Notes under the pieces: generated by a model
Databases searched by the model: none
Seen by the model: only the letters and a program-made list of their open reading frames with translations
Told to the model about the DNA's origin: nothing
From: Phycisphaerae bacterium
Lineage (GTDB): Bacteria; Planctomycetota; Phycisphaerae; UBA1845; UTPLA1
Direction: 5' to 3'
NCBI GenBank assembly: GCA_035275405.1
Contig: DATEMU010000013.1
Span: 212,027 to 276,026 of the forward strand
DNA length: 64,000 bases
In this document: piece by piece, positions 55,407 to 64,000 of the stretch
Layout of the letters: each line of letters begins with the position of its first letter
Position numbering within the stretch: position 1 is the stretch's first letter
Made by a program: the position numbers and the translations under genes

Positions 55407-58400
55407 ATGTTGCAATCCAGACCATTGCTTTATTCCGTGCTTGGATTTCTCGCCGTGTCATTTTCGATAATTTTGACGGTGTCTGCGAGGAACGCGAAGG
55501 GCGACGTGATACCCGATCCCGTCAAGAATCAAGGCTTTAGGCCCGGAGTGGTCATCGTGAAGCTTCGGCCTGAGGCCGCGAATCCTCTTCGCGCAGCGGT
55601 CGCACAAAAAATCGCATTTCCGGCACTGCCTATTCCGGCCGCACTCAGAACTAAGCTTACCGAGAATAGGGCAACTGGAGTTGATCCTCTCATCCCGTCG
55701 TCCAAAGCCGCAGCAACTGAAGTCGATCAAATTTTCACTATCTCCATCGCTAAAGAAACGGATATTCCCGCGGCAGTGGTATCGCTGAGCGGCGACCCCG
55801 ATGTACTTTTTGCCCAACCTGATTTCATAGCCGAAGCCTTCGTAACCCCGAATGACCCCTTCTATGTTGACGGCTCTCAATGGGCTCTGGACATGATCAA
55901 TGCCAGTCAGGCGTGGGACAACTCGACCGGGACTGATGTCATCGTCGCAGTGATCGACACGGGCGTCGACATCACCCACCCGGACCTCGCCGCCCATATC
56001 TGGGTTAACAATGACCCGCCAGGCGATAATCCGCCGGGCATCTCTTGCGCGGGCTTCAACAACGCTGATGATGATTGCAACGGCTTCATAGACGACACCA
56101 ACGGCTGGAACTTCGCCAGATTCGACGCCAATGGCAACCCCATCCAAGGCGGAAACAACGCGATACAGGACCTCATGGGACATGGCACGCACGTCGCCGG
56201 GATCATCGGCGCCGTAGGAAACAACGGCATCGGCATTGCGGGGCTGGCCTACAACTGCCGGATTATGGTTGTTCGAGGACTAGGCGCCAACGGAATTGGC
56301 TACACATCGACCCTCGCCCCGTGCATCAAGTACGCCGTGGACAACGGCGCCAGCGTGATCAACAACAGTTGGGGGGGATTGGGACGGAACCCCACGATCG
56401 ACTCGATGGTGGATTACGCGCGCGATAACAACGTTTTGGTTGTCTCAGCCGCCGGAAACTCCAACCTCGAGACATGCCTCTTTAATCCGAGTAACAGTGA
56501 AAACAGTATGAGCGTGTCGGCGTTGACCAACGTACCCGTTTCCAAGGCGACCTATTCAAACTTTGGAGTCAAGGTGGACGTGGGCGCGCCGGGGGGCTCA
56601 GGTGGAGGCACTTCCCAGACCGACGTTCTTTCGACCGTCCTCAGTGGAGGCTATGAACCCCATGCCGGCACTTCCATGGCCGCTCCTTACGTCTCGGCCC
56701 TCGCCGCGCTTATCAGGAAAATGCAACCGACATGGACCTCTGAGCAGGTCAAACACGTCATTCAGCAGAGCGCTAACCCCAATATCATTCCTCCGGATTT
56801 TGACCTCTACTCTGGCTACGGACTCATTGACGCCCAGGCGGCATTGAATCGAGCATTGCCATTGCAGGGAAACACGCCGCCACCCGTCGCCTCCATCACT
56901 ACGCCATACAACTGCCAAACCGTCAGCGGAACCATCGAAATCGTTGGCTCGGCCACGGCAAGCAGTTTTGAGTTTTATGAAGTTTGGTACGGCGAAGGTA
57001 ATCTTCCGGAGACCTGGACCCTGGTGTCTCCGCAGGGAACTGCGCCACAGCCTTTTGGCGTACTGGCGTCCTGGGATACATCCTCATTTTCTGGGGTCTA
57101 CACGCTGCGGCTCGTGACCAAAGACACTCAACTTCTCATCGTAAGTGAAGATCGCAACGTGATCGACATTGATAATTCGTCATCGGCCACGCCTTGCTCC
57201 CATTTTAGTTCCGGATTTGGGACTCAAGATTGGACCGCGATAGATCGCGAAAATATCAACGGCCCGGGTAATGATTGCGCAATTGTCGATACCCCCAATC
57301 CTCATACAGTGCTTCCCCAACCCATTGAAGGGAATCCAGGAGGCTACATCAGTGCGTCTGATGATTTCTCAAACGTGGATTTCTATTTTCGTGCTCCGGC
57401 CGCTTTCGTTGGAGATCAGTCCGCGCACTTTGGCGAGGACTTATGGTTCGATGTCAAGACTGGCGGTGCGGATTACTGCGACCCCTCTTACTTCCTCTTC
57501 TCGCCAAACATTCTGATTCTTGAGCCCAATACCGGTCCCCCAATCGCCCACCATGGCCCTTCTTGCTTCCCGCTGAACACGTGGATGCGAGTACGCATTC
57601 CTTTGGACGAGTCCGCAGGTTGGCATCATATCTGCGATTCATCGCCGTTGGCCCCAGGCGAATTATTCTCCGTGCTGAAGGATTTGAAATGGCTGGATAT
57701 TAAAGGGGAATACGCAAGCGGGTTTGACACAGGAGGACTCGATAACGTCTGCTTTCGCGCACACGATTCAACGATGGACTGCATGCATGTAGTCAATGGG
57801 GCTTTTGAAGAACCCTGGCCAAACTTCAACTTTGGATGGACACCATCCGGCGTCGATCCAAGCGGCGGATTACTCCCGCCTTCGATTAATCAGTCGGCCG
57901 CTTATTGGCTCTTCGGGGCATTAAATTCGGACCCTATTCTTACACAGACGATCACCTCCTTGTCGGTCGGGCGTTCCTATGAGCTATCGGGGGACTACGC
58001 GAGCCGACTTTACAATGACAACCCGCCAGGCTCGATCAACACACGGTCGTTCTCGGTTTCAATCGGCGATTTACCCCCTTGGACGTATGTACCAACGCCA
58101 CTGCTCCAGTGGCAGCACTTCTCCGAAACTTTCACAGCGACCTCGTCCTCCATGGTCCTGCAACTTGCTGCCGAGTTGAATTCCACAAACAACGACTTTA
58201 TGGTCGACAACATCAAGATTTGCTTGTGCAATCCTTCGATCAGCGGCACCAAGTTCATCGACAACGACTGCGACGGCGTCCACGATTCAAATGAACCAGG
58301 CCTGGCGGGGTGGACCATCACCGCCATCAACGAAGCCACCGGCGCCCAATATCATGCGGTCACAAGCAGCAGTCCTCTCGGTCAGTATTCGATCAATGGT

Positions 58401-59990
58401 CTGCCAACCGGATCCTATTCAGTCCTAGAAACTGCCCAATCCAATTACGTCCAAACGCTGCCGCGTTGCAATGCACGAACGGTGGCGCTTGGTTGCGCAC
58501 CACAAACGAATATCGACTTCGGAAACTGCCCATGCCAGGCAAACGCCTCGAGTGTGAGCCTTGGGGGGGGATGTACGGAGTGTCTAGTCGGAGGTCCATC
58601 TGGCCCGCTGCTTAATTCCTGGCAGGTCGTATCCGCACCGGCTCAGGGAAACCCCCTAACGCCCTTCGCGACAACCAATGTGCCCAATGCGGTAGCGCAG
58701 GCGGCGGGGTGGTGCACAAACTGCGGCGGCGGGTGGATTTCCGCATCGCAGAATCCTAACGACGTAACGCTCACATCCGGGTTGTATACGTATCGATATT
58801 CATTCTGTCTCGACTCCCGCTTCTCCAATCCCAGCATGTCTCTTTGCGTGATGGCTGACTCTTCTGAATTTGGCGCCTCGGTGTTTTTGAATGGACACTT
58901 TCTCTTCGACGTCGATCCTGCTTTTGGCCCCTGTACAAATCATGTGTATGCCGCCGCATTTCTTCAGCCGCTGCTTCGCCCTGGTGAAAACCAGATTGAC
59001 GTAGTCGTCGACCACGATAGCGGACCAGGAGGGATCAACGTTCAGGGAGCATTTAATGACCCTACCGGCCGCTGCTGTCCGTCGCCGCTGTGCCCGTGCG
59101 TCACGCCGCCCAGCGGAATGATCGGCTGGTGGCCGCTGGATGAGGCAATCGGCGCGACGGTCTATGACGACATCTCCGGCACGCCGCAGAACGCGATCAA
59201 TTCGGGTGATCCCGGCCCCTCGGTCGTGTCCGGCGTGGTCGGGCTGGCACGAAACTATGGCGGAAATCCCCCGCCCAGCATCGTGCCGAACCCTGATGCC
59301 GACGCTCTAAATGCCGGAACCGGCGACTTTTCCATCGACGCATGGGTCAAAACCAATCCGGTCGGTCAGGTTTCTCATTCCATCGTCGAAAAGCTCTATG
59401 TCCGTGCACCAAACCCGCCCTCCGATCCGGGCGACATGATAGGCTACACGTTGGGAATTGATGGACAGGGGCGACTCAATGGATCACTCGTCACAAGTAT
59501 CTTTTTCAATGGCAATGCCGGCGCCCAGGCCGGCCAAATTGACGATGCCCGATGGCATCATGTGGCCATGACCGTCATTCGCAACAGTCCGACGGGAGGG
59601 AAGGTTTACGTCGATGGAGTTCCGACGACGTTTGATCCCACGAATGCCGCCGGCGACATCTCCAACGGCGAAACATTCAAGATCGGCGGCCGCAGCTCCT
59701 CCGCAGCGTTCCAGGGCGCGATCGACGAGGTGGAGTTTTTTAATCGGGCCCTGACGCCCGCGGAGGTCTATGCGATCTACGCCGCCGGCTCGAGCGGAAA
59801 ATGCAAGTGTCCCTGCATGGGTGATATGAATGGAGACGGAAAGTTGAACGGCGGCGACATTCATCCCTTCATGGTCTGCATCGCCGACCCGCCGCCGGGA
59901 TGTGCTTGCGGTGACATGAATGGTGACGGTATGGTAACCGCCGCGGACATATCCGGATTCGTAGACGCCATGCTAATCGGCTGTCCCTAG
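55407..59990 (+). CDS. Secreted subtilisin-family protease with SdrD-B-like, LamG and dockerin-like modules
   Basis: Exported S8 serine protease of 1,527 residues. A signal peptide at residues about 1-30 leads to a propeptide region. Catalytic triad: Asp184 in V-I-D-T-G-V-D, His259 in G-H-G-T-H-V-A-G, Ser423 in G-T-S-M-A-A-P. C-terminal modules in order: beta-sandwich regions, an SD-repeat B-like domain with S-G-T-K-F-I-D-N-D-C-D-G-V-H-D, a LamG/laminin-like domain beginning I-G-W-W-P-L-D-E, and two calcium loops (D-M-N-G-D-G-K-L-N, D-M-N-G-D-G-M-V-T) ending F-V-D-A-M-L-I-G-C-P. A surface-attached or secreted degradative enzyme. Good AGGAG site before ATG 55407. Confidence 0.92.
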   Translation: MLQSRPLLYSVLGFLAVSFSIILTVSARNAKGDVIPDPVKNQGFRPGVVIVKLRPEAANPLRAAVAQKIAFPALPIPAALRTKLTENRATGVDPLIPSSKAAATEVDQIFTISIAKETDIPAAVVSLSGDPDVLFAQPDFIAEAFVTPNDPFYVDGSQWALDMINASQAWDNSTGTDVIVAVIDTGVDITHPDLAAHIWVNNDPPGDNPPGISCAGFNNADDDCNGFIDDTNGWNFARFDANGNPIQGGNNAIQDLMGHGTHVAGIIGAVGNNGIGIAGLAYNCRIMVVRGLGANGIGYTSTLAPCIKYAVDNGASVINNSWGGLGRNPTIDSMVDYARDNNVLVVSAAGNSNLETCLFNPSNSENSMSVSALTNVPVSKATYSNFGVKVDVGAPGGSGGGTSQTDVLSTVLSGGYEPHAGTSMAAPYVSALAALIRKMQPTWTSEQVKHVIQQSANPNIIPPDFDLYSGYGLIDAQAALNRALPLQGNTPPPVASITTPYNCQTVSGTIEIVGSATASSFEFYEVWYGEGNLPETWTLVSPQGTAPQPFGVLASWDTSSFSGVYTLRLVTKDTQLLIVSEDRNVIDIDNSSSATPCSHFSSGFGTQDWTAIDRENINGPGNDCAIVDTPNPHTVLPQPIEGNPGGYISASDDFSNVDFYFRAPAAFVGDQSAHFGEDLWFDVKTGGADYCDPSYFLFSPNILILEPNTGPPIAHHGPSCFPLNTWMRVRIPLDESAGWHHICDSSPLAPGELFSVLKDLKWLDIKGEYASGFDTGGLDNVCFRAHDSTMDCMHVVNGAFEEPWPNFNFGWTPSGVDPSGGLLPPSINQSAAYWLFGALNSDPILTQTITSLSVGRSYELSGDYASRLYNDNPPGSINTRSFSVSIGDLPPWTYVPTPLLQWQHFSETFTATSSSMVLQLAAELNSTNNDFMVDNIKICLCNPSISGTKFIDNDCDGVHDSNEPGLAGWTITAINEATGAQYHAVTSSSPLGQYSINGLPTGSYSVLETAQSNYVQTLPRCNARTVALGCAPQTNIDFGNCPCQANASSVSLGGGCTECLVGGPSGPLLNSWQVVSAPAQGNPLTPFATTNVPNAVAQAAGWCTNCGGGWISASQNPNDVTLTSGLYTYRYSFCLDSRFSNPSMSLCVMADSSEFGASVFLNGHFLFDVDPAFGPCTNHVYAAAFLQPLLRPGENQIDVVVDHDSGPGGINVQGAFNDPTGRCCPSPLCPCVTPPSGMIGWWPLDEAIGATVYDDISGTPQNAINSGDPGPSVVSGVVGLARNYGGNPPPSIVPNPDADALNAGTGDFSIDAWVKTNPVGQVSHSIVEKLYVRAPNPPSDPGDMIGYTLGIDGQGRLNGSLVTSIFFNGNAGAQAGQIDDARWHHVAMTVIRNSPTGGKVYVDGVPTTFDPTNAAGDISNGETFKIGGRSSSAAFQGAIDEVEFFNRALTPAEVYAIYAAGSSGKCKCPCMGDMNGDGKLNGGDIHPFMVCIADPPPGCACGDMNGDGMVTAADISGFVDAMLIGCP

Positions 59991-60256
59991 TGGTTGTCGA
60001 GGCCATCGACACGGGGGGGAACCCGCCGGCGCTGGGATCGATTGCCGCAACATAAGAAGGAGTATCAGACGTGCGCGTTGAACTTCATCTCCGCCCGCTC
60101 CACGCCCTGGATGGAGGCGGCGACGGCCCAACCCCAAGAACACGCCTGGAGCCCATGGCCGCTCGTCGGCTCCCGATGCTTGGGTGCCGGTCCTGTTGGC
60201 TATTGCATGTTTGTATCAACTAGGTTGGGATAAGCGAGGTTGAGTATTCCCAAGGC

Positions 60257-60643
60257 TTGGAGGTTTCTATCAAATCGCGAGAAGAAATCGAATCCGCCAT
60301 ATCCCAAGGGGTCGGCCGGTTCGAGCAAGAATACATGGGCCGGGACCCCAAAGACATTCGCGCCCACCTGATTGGCGATCTCATCGTGGTGCGCCTTATT
60401 GGCTTCTTGAGCGCGGCTGAAAAGCACCTGGTCATGTCGCACCCAAACGAAAAGGGGAGGAACTTGCTCAAATATGCCCGGGCTCAACTGATCGAGGCGG
60501 CGCGGCCGGCGCTGGAAGCCATCATCGAAATGATAACCGGAACGAAGGTGTTGAGCCTGCACCACGACATCAGCACCGACACAGGCGAAAAAGTCGTTAT
60601 CTTCACCCTCGCTGAGTCACCCACGAAAACTCAGTTTGCTTAA
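60257..60643 (+). CDS. DUF2294 domain protein
   Basis: Small protein of 128 residues resembling DUF2294, whose function is not known. Family signatures seen: F-E-Q-E-Y-M-G-R-D-P-K-D-I-R-A-H, V-V-R-L-I-G-F-L-S-A-A-E-K-H-L and L-H-H-D-I-S-T-D-T-G-E-K-V-V-I-F. The start is uncertain: TTG 60257 opens the family block but has no good ribosome site, and an in-frame stop lies 36 bp upstream. The last 10 residues (after F-T-L) are not part of the usual domain and overlap the small minus-strand gene at 60603. The phage-like island may have replaced the original 3' end. Confidence 0.75.
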   Translation: MEVSIKSREEIESAISQGVGRFEQEYMGRDPKDIRAHLIGDLIVVRLIGFLSAAEKHLVMSHPNEKGRNLLKYARAQLIEAARPALEAIIEMITGTKVLSLHHDISTDTGEKVVIFTLAESPTKTQFA

Positions 60644-60728
60644 ACTCTTCGCCCTGGATGGAGGCGGTCACGGCGCCGCCGACGACGCAGTACTTTTTCA
60701 CCGGCTTCCTGCCCCTGGCCACGCTCAC
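60603..60728 (-). CDS. Small basic protein coupled to the terminase
   Basis: A 41-residue protein starting at GTG 60728, which overlaps the terminase stop (GTGA). The sequence begins M-S-V-A-R-G-R-K-P-V-K-K-Y-C-V-V-G-G and ends F-S-W-V-T-Q-R-G. No family is recognised. Translational coupling and its coherent composition support it. It overlaps the tail of the convergent DUF2294 gene by 41 bp. Possibly a small virion or packaging-associated protein. Confidence 0.4.
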   Translation of the reverse strand: MSVARGRKPVKKYCVVGGAVTASIQGEEFKQTEFSWVTQRG

Positions 60729-63019
60729 CCCATCGCCGCCCGGCGCTGTTGCGCCTGTTGCTGCAATTCCGCGAAGCTCTTGCGCTTGCGGACCACACGC
60801 TGACTCGACGCGCCTTCCAGCTTCGCCCCGCACAGGGACGCCGCCACGCAACAGCCGACCACGCAATCCAGCCAGTGGTTCTCGTGCTGCGGGCTCGGCG
60901 ACCATTCCGCGACGGTCCGCCCGTTCGCCGTCACCAACACGGCGTACTCGCCGGTCAGATGCTGGGCGAACAGGTCGTGGTCCCGCGGGTCGCGCCCGAA
61001 CAAGGACAATGAGGCTCGGTCGCCGTGGGTTGCCGCGAGCCGGGCCTGCAGAAACGACTTCCAGTGGTTGGTATCGAACCGGATGTACCGCGTCCGCCGG
61101 TCCGCCGTCGGCGCAACGATCCAATTCCAGCCCAACCGCTCCGCCGCCTTGCGGCTGTATTCCGTGATCGGCCGGTTCTTGGCCCCAATCCCAAAGCCCC
61201 GCGAGCCCAGAAGGATCGAGGCGTGGGCCGAATGACGGACAAAATCATAGACCACGTCGGGGACGTAGCCGGTGTCGACCAGGCACCGCTCGACCCGCAC
61301 GCCCGATGCGTCTTCGCGATGCCACTCGCGATCGAGCAGTCTCGCCGCCAGGGCATCCAGCCCGGCGCGGATCGCTCCCTCTTTTCCGGCCCCGGGCGCC
61401 CGCAGGGCCATCGTCTGGGTCGCCTTCGCCAACGTGAAGCTCCGCTTCTTTTGATCCGGGTAGGTTCCATAGTCCACAACCCAGCCGGTGAAGTCGTCGC
61501 CGAAGGCTGCGACCGTCCAGTAGAGCAGGGCGTCGTGGACGTCGACGAAGGCCACGAGGTGGTGGGCCTGCAGCGGGACGATCCCCCGCTTGATGCCGTT
61601 GGTCTTGCCGGCGATGAAGTCGGCGGTCAGTGCCGGCAGTGAATCCGACTCGCTTTTGAGCGGTTCGTTCTGATATTCGGCCATGAAAGCCTCGTCTTTG
61701 AGGTCGATTCGAAGGTTCCACGCGTGCTGGACGGCCGAAAGCTCGTCATCCTTGCGGCGATGAGACCAGGCGACGGCCATTCCCTCGTCCATTTGCTCGC
61801 GGTGTTTCGCGTAGAAAGCCTTGCATTCCTCGGCGATCTGGACCAGGTTTCCGCCGCAAGTTCGCTGCGCATCGCGCCGCAGGGCCGCGTATCGAGACCA
61901 CAGTTCGTCGTTCTTCGGCCACGCATAGACCATCTTGGTCCGCTGCCCGTGCCACTGCGGGTTCTTCTCACGATCGAGGAGCCGCTCGGCCAGGTCTTCG
62001 GGTTGAATTACGGTACAGGGCAGCAGAACGGAGATGCTGGCCCCGGGCCCGGCGAGGCCGAGGATGTCGCCGTTAATAATCCGCTCGCGCTGGGCGCATT
62101 GGCTCGGGCTGTGGGCGGATTCGCGGGTTTGCGGGTCGTCCACGATGCATAGCGACGGGCGCAGCGAGGTTCCGTCACGCATCTTGTAGTTCATTCCCCG
62201 GATCTGGCCGGTGATTCCCGCCGTTTCGATGATGGCGCCGGCCGCCTTGCTACCCGGGATCGATGGCAGAATGATCCGTTTGGCCGTGAATTCGAGGTGA
62301 ACATAGACGTCCCGATAGAGCAATCGCCGCTGATTGACGCACTCGAGCTTGCGGATCGGCACGCAAACCTCTGGAAAGTCCTCGTAAAGCAGGTCGTTAT
62401 GTTCGAATTCCGTCCGCAGGTTCTTCACCCGGTCCATCGCGTGGCCTTCGTCCGGCCCTACGATGGCGACGAAGCGGCGGTGCCCGTAGAGCAGCGCCCA
62501 GACGCTGGCGGTCTCGCACAGGACGGTCTTGCCGCCGCCGCGGGGCAGCGCGATGGCAAACTGACCGCCGACGAGAACCACCTGCTCGATGAGTTTGACG
62601 ATCTTCAGGTGGTCGTCCGACCACGGCAGGCAGAAGGTCTTGGGGAAATACTGCTCGCAGAAGTACCGGAAGTCCTTTTCGGCCTTCGCCTTGCGCTCGG
62701 GCTTGACGACGGCCGGCAGCTCGCCGATGTCGCGGCTCGACCGCGAGAGGACGATGGCCCGATCGAGGGCCCGCTGCTTTTGGGCCTCGTAGCTGTTCAG
62801 GCCATCGAATTCGGGGCGGGGCCGGTGGCGCTCAAAGACCAGCCAGGCCACGTACTTCAATAAATTGATCTTCGCGATGTCGCCGGAGGCCGTAATCCGT
62901 AAGCCGGCTCGCTCGCGATGGCGATAGAGTTGCCGCTCGCTGACGACTTCACCCACGGGCGTGCTATTGAGGAGGATGACCGCTTCCGTCGGACCGAGGC
63001 TGGCCGGGTTAATTGGCAT
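60725..63019 (-). CDS. Phage terminase large subunit (GpA-like), with N-terminal small-subunit-like domain
   Basis: DNA-packaging ATPase/nuclease of 764 residues. An N-terminal region (about 1-65) with S-E-R-Q-L-Y-R-H-R-E-R-A-G-L-R-I-T-A-S-G-D-I-A looks like a DNA-binding small-subunit-type domain. The packaging ATPase follows with Walker A A-L-P-R-G-G-G-K-T and Walker B S-L-C-I-V-D-D. The C-terminal half, with F-V-D-V-H-D-A-L-L-Y-W, should be the nuclease. It overlaps the upstream small gene by 11 bp. No portal, capsid or tail genes are in this window, so the phage-like element is partial here or continues past 64 kb. Confidence 0.88.
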   Translation of the reverse strand: MPINPASLGPTEAVILLNSTPVGEVVSERQLYRHRERAGLRITASGDIAKINLLKYVAWLVFERHRPRPEFDGLNSYEAQKQRALDRAIVLSRSSRDIGELPAVVKPERKAKAEKDFRYFCEQYFPKTFCLPWSDDHLKIVKLIEQVVLVGGQFAIALPRGGGKTVLCETASVWALLYGHRRFVAIVGPDEGHAMDRVKNLRTEFEHNDLLYEDFPEVCVPIRKLECVNQRRLLYRDVYVHLEFTAKRIILPSIPGSKAAGAIIETAGITGQIRGMNYKMRDGTSLRPSLCIVDDPQTRESAHSPSQCAQRERIINGDILGLAGPGASISVLLPCTVIQPEDLAERLLDREKNPQWHGQRTKMVYAWPKNDELWSRYAALRRDAQRTCGGNLVQIAEECKAFYAKHREQMDEGMAVAWSHRRKDDELSAVQHAWNLRIDLKDEAFMAEYQNEPLKSESDSLPALTADFIAGKTNGIKRGIVPLQAHHLVAFVDVHDALLYWTVAAFGDDFTGWVVDYGTYPDQKKRSFTLAKATQTMALRAPGAGKEGAIRAGLDALAARLLDREWHREDASGVRVERCLVDTGYVPDVVYDFVRHSAHASILLGSRGFGIGAKNRPITEYSRKAAERLGWNWIVAPTADRRTRYIRFDTNHWKSFLQARLAATHGDRASLSLFGRDPRDHDLFAQHLTGEYAVLVTANGRTVAEWSPSPQHENHWLDCVVGCCVAASLCGAKLEGASSQRVVRKRKSFAELQQQAQQRRAAMG

Positions 63020-63233
63020 CGGCAGCCATCTCCTTCACCAACCAGGCCCCGTAATGGATGAGATTGATCGTGCCGTCGCCATTCACCGGCGCGCCGGCGG
63101 CGAGGTCGGCCTGGATCATCTCGGCGGTGATGAGTTGTCCACCCGCTGCGCTAAGCATTCGCGCAGCATCATCCACGGAAAGCGCATTGGGATTCAGCGC
63201 GGGCCGGGCCGGGCTTGCGACCTCCGCCGCCAT
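63009..63233 (-). CDS. Small protein related to the terminase N-terminal domain
   Basis: A 74-residue protein whose second half (L-I-T-A-E-M-I-Q-A-D-L, then G-D-G-T-I-N-L-I-H-Y-G-A-W-L-V) parallels the terminase N-terminus (V-V-S-E-R-Q-L-Y-R-H-R, then G-D-I-A-K-I-N-L-L-K-Y-V-A-W-L-V). Probably a duplicated DNA-recognition domain or a small terminase-like partner. Its 3' end overlaps the terminase start by 11 bp. The exact role is unknown. Confidence 0.6.
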   Translation of the reverse strand: MAAEVASPARPALNPNALSVDDAARMLSAAGGQLITAEMIQADLAAGAPVNGDGTINLIHYGAWLVKEMAADAN

Positions 63234-63490
63234 TACGCCGCCCTCCAGGACTTTGGGAAGGCCGGGTCAATGTCATGGCCGTGGCATCGGTACGCCGGTT
63301 GGGCCGGGGCGCGTGGCCAGGGACCGCAGCCATGCAATTGGCGCGCCTGACGATCGGCGATCTGGCGTAAATAACCAATAAAGATTCTGCGAATTCCGGC
63401 CGGAATTACGGCCAAAAGGCCTTGCTTCCGGTCGCGAGAGTCGCCCTCATGGGATTGTACGCATGGGGCGTACATGCGAAGGAAAAAACG

Positions 63491-63841
63491 ATGATGACCG
63501 AGAACGCCAACCCAACCGAACACGAAGACGACGCCCTCGACCTGCTGGACTCGATGGAGATCAAGAAGCTCCAGCGCCGCACCCACAGCGGTGGGGCGTG
63601 GGTGACAGGAGCGATTGCCGGACACCATTTCGAGGCGTTGGTCTTCGCCGAGCACGCCCAATCGGAATCCTACGAACTGGACGACAGCCGCATCTCCAAG
63701 TTGTGGCTCCGGCGGAGCGAGGACCGCGCGACGGTTTTCAATTGGGATCGCGGCGCGGACATCCCCGCCGCCACGCCGCTCGCCCAGAAGATCGTCGACC
63801 TCTTGGCTGCCGGCCTCGCAGAATTCATCTACGGCGAATGA
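63491..63841 (+). CDS. DUF7678-like small protein
   Basis: A 116-residue protein starting at ATG 63491; the longer frame is unlikely. It has S-G-G-A-W-V-T-G-A-I-A-G-H-H-F-E-A-L-V and a core D-S-R-I-S-K-L-W-L-R-R, matching DUF7678, a family of unknown role that I have seen near phage-type genes. Divergent from the small minus-strand gene at 63009-63233; the 257 bp between must hold both promoters. Followed about 60 bp later by a Lys-rich gene. Confidence 0.6.
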   Translation: MMTENANPTEHEDDALDLLDSMEIKKLQRRTHSGGAWVTGAIAGHHFEALVFAEHAQSESYELDDSRISKLWLRRSEDRATVFNWDRGADIPAATPLAQKIVDLLAAGLAEFIYGE

Positions 63842-63898
63842 TTGTGAACAACGCCGCGTCGCGTAGGCGCGGCAGAACCTTTTGTAAGGAGTAGATCG

Positions 63899-64000
63899 AT
63901 GAGTAAGAGCAAGAAGAACAAGACCACGAAGAAGGCCGCCGCCAAGGCGACGGCGGCGGAACCGACGAAGGGCAAGGCCAAGAAGGCCAGCGGCGCGCCC
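63899..64000 (+). CDS. Lys/Ala-rich basic protein, N-terminal part (runs off the window)
   Basis: ATG 63899 follows TAAGGAG at good spacing. The visible 34 residues are strongly basic and Ala/Lys-rich (K-K-N-K-T-T-K-K-A-A-A-K-A-T-A), like the N-terminal tail of DUF3489 or HARE-HTH proteins. The folded domain lies outside the window, so the family cannot be decided. Confidence 0.6.
   Translation, partial: MSKSKKNKTTKKAAAKATAAEPTKGKAKKASGAP

Noticed and set aside
60603..61124. Long minus-strand frame in another frame of the terminase gene
   Set aside because: Only its last 41 codons lie outside the terminase; the remainder is a shadow. The final part is reported separately.
1..64000. CRISPR arrays, tRNA and rRNA genes
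   Set aside because: No regular spaced repeats and no tRNA- or rRNA-like sequence were recognised by eye; a covariance-model search would settle small RNAs.

Overview
The window is GC-rich bacterial DNA that looks like a planctomycete, most likely Phycisphaerae or a related lineage. The evidence is a fused SecD-SecF, a large secretome of FG-GAP, PKD, HYR, SBBP and LamG proteins ending in dockerin-like EF-hand pairs, two ECF sigma factor / Ser-Thr kinase pairs, a DUF1559-type pseudopilin, and FG-GAP/ASPIC and di-haem oxidoreductase genes. The lineage is inferred from gene content only; no rRNA gene is present.

Layout. 1-5.4 kb: 3' part of secDF (with a long repeat-rich helical insertion in SecD), a LysM protein and a HARE-HTH relic. 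5.4-13 kb: a same-strand secretome block with an FG-GAP/ASPIC/thioredoxin fusion broken by one in-frame TGA, an FG-GAP dockerin protein and a dockerin-tagged di-haem oxidoreductase, closed by a 17-bp inverted repeat. 13-22.7 kb (minus): a metalloprotease with four 72-residue repeats, an IS remnant abutting a dockerin-gene relic, and a large SBBP/HYR lipoprotein. 22.9-26.6 kb: ECF sigma plus TPR kinase, then a 3' IS remnant. 26.9-33.4 kb (minus): two large dockerin-tagged proteins. 33.9-38.6 kb: an ECF sigma pseudogene, a CDF metal transporter, and a divergent NtrC-type regulator / histidine kinase pair. 38.6-49 kb (minus): an envelope-type operon of three glycosyltransferases, an ABC exporter and two APH-fold phosphotransferases, followed by a pseudopilin and a secreted SNase. 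49-51.4 kb: fragments of two secreted-protein genes on opposite strands fused at one point, then an apparently intact integrase-type IS. 51.5-60 kb: a second ECF sigma / kinase pair divergent from a subtilase. 60-64 kb: DUF2294, then a phage-terminase island with small flanking genes.

How the genes work together. Many proteins are built for export through Sec, and the dockerin-like ones share a C-terminal ending (F-V-x-x-hydrophobic-L/M-x-P or close to it) that may be a sorting or attachment tag. The ECF/kinase pairs lie beside secretome genes and may regulate them. The glycosyltransferase / ABC / kinase operon probably makes and exports a glycan or glycolipid. Three copies or remnants of one IS family, several gene relics and a lone terminase module show active rearrangement between the secretome genes.
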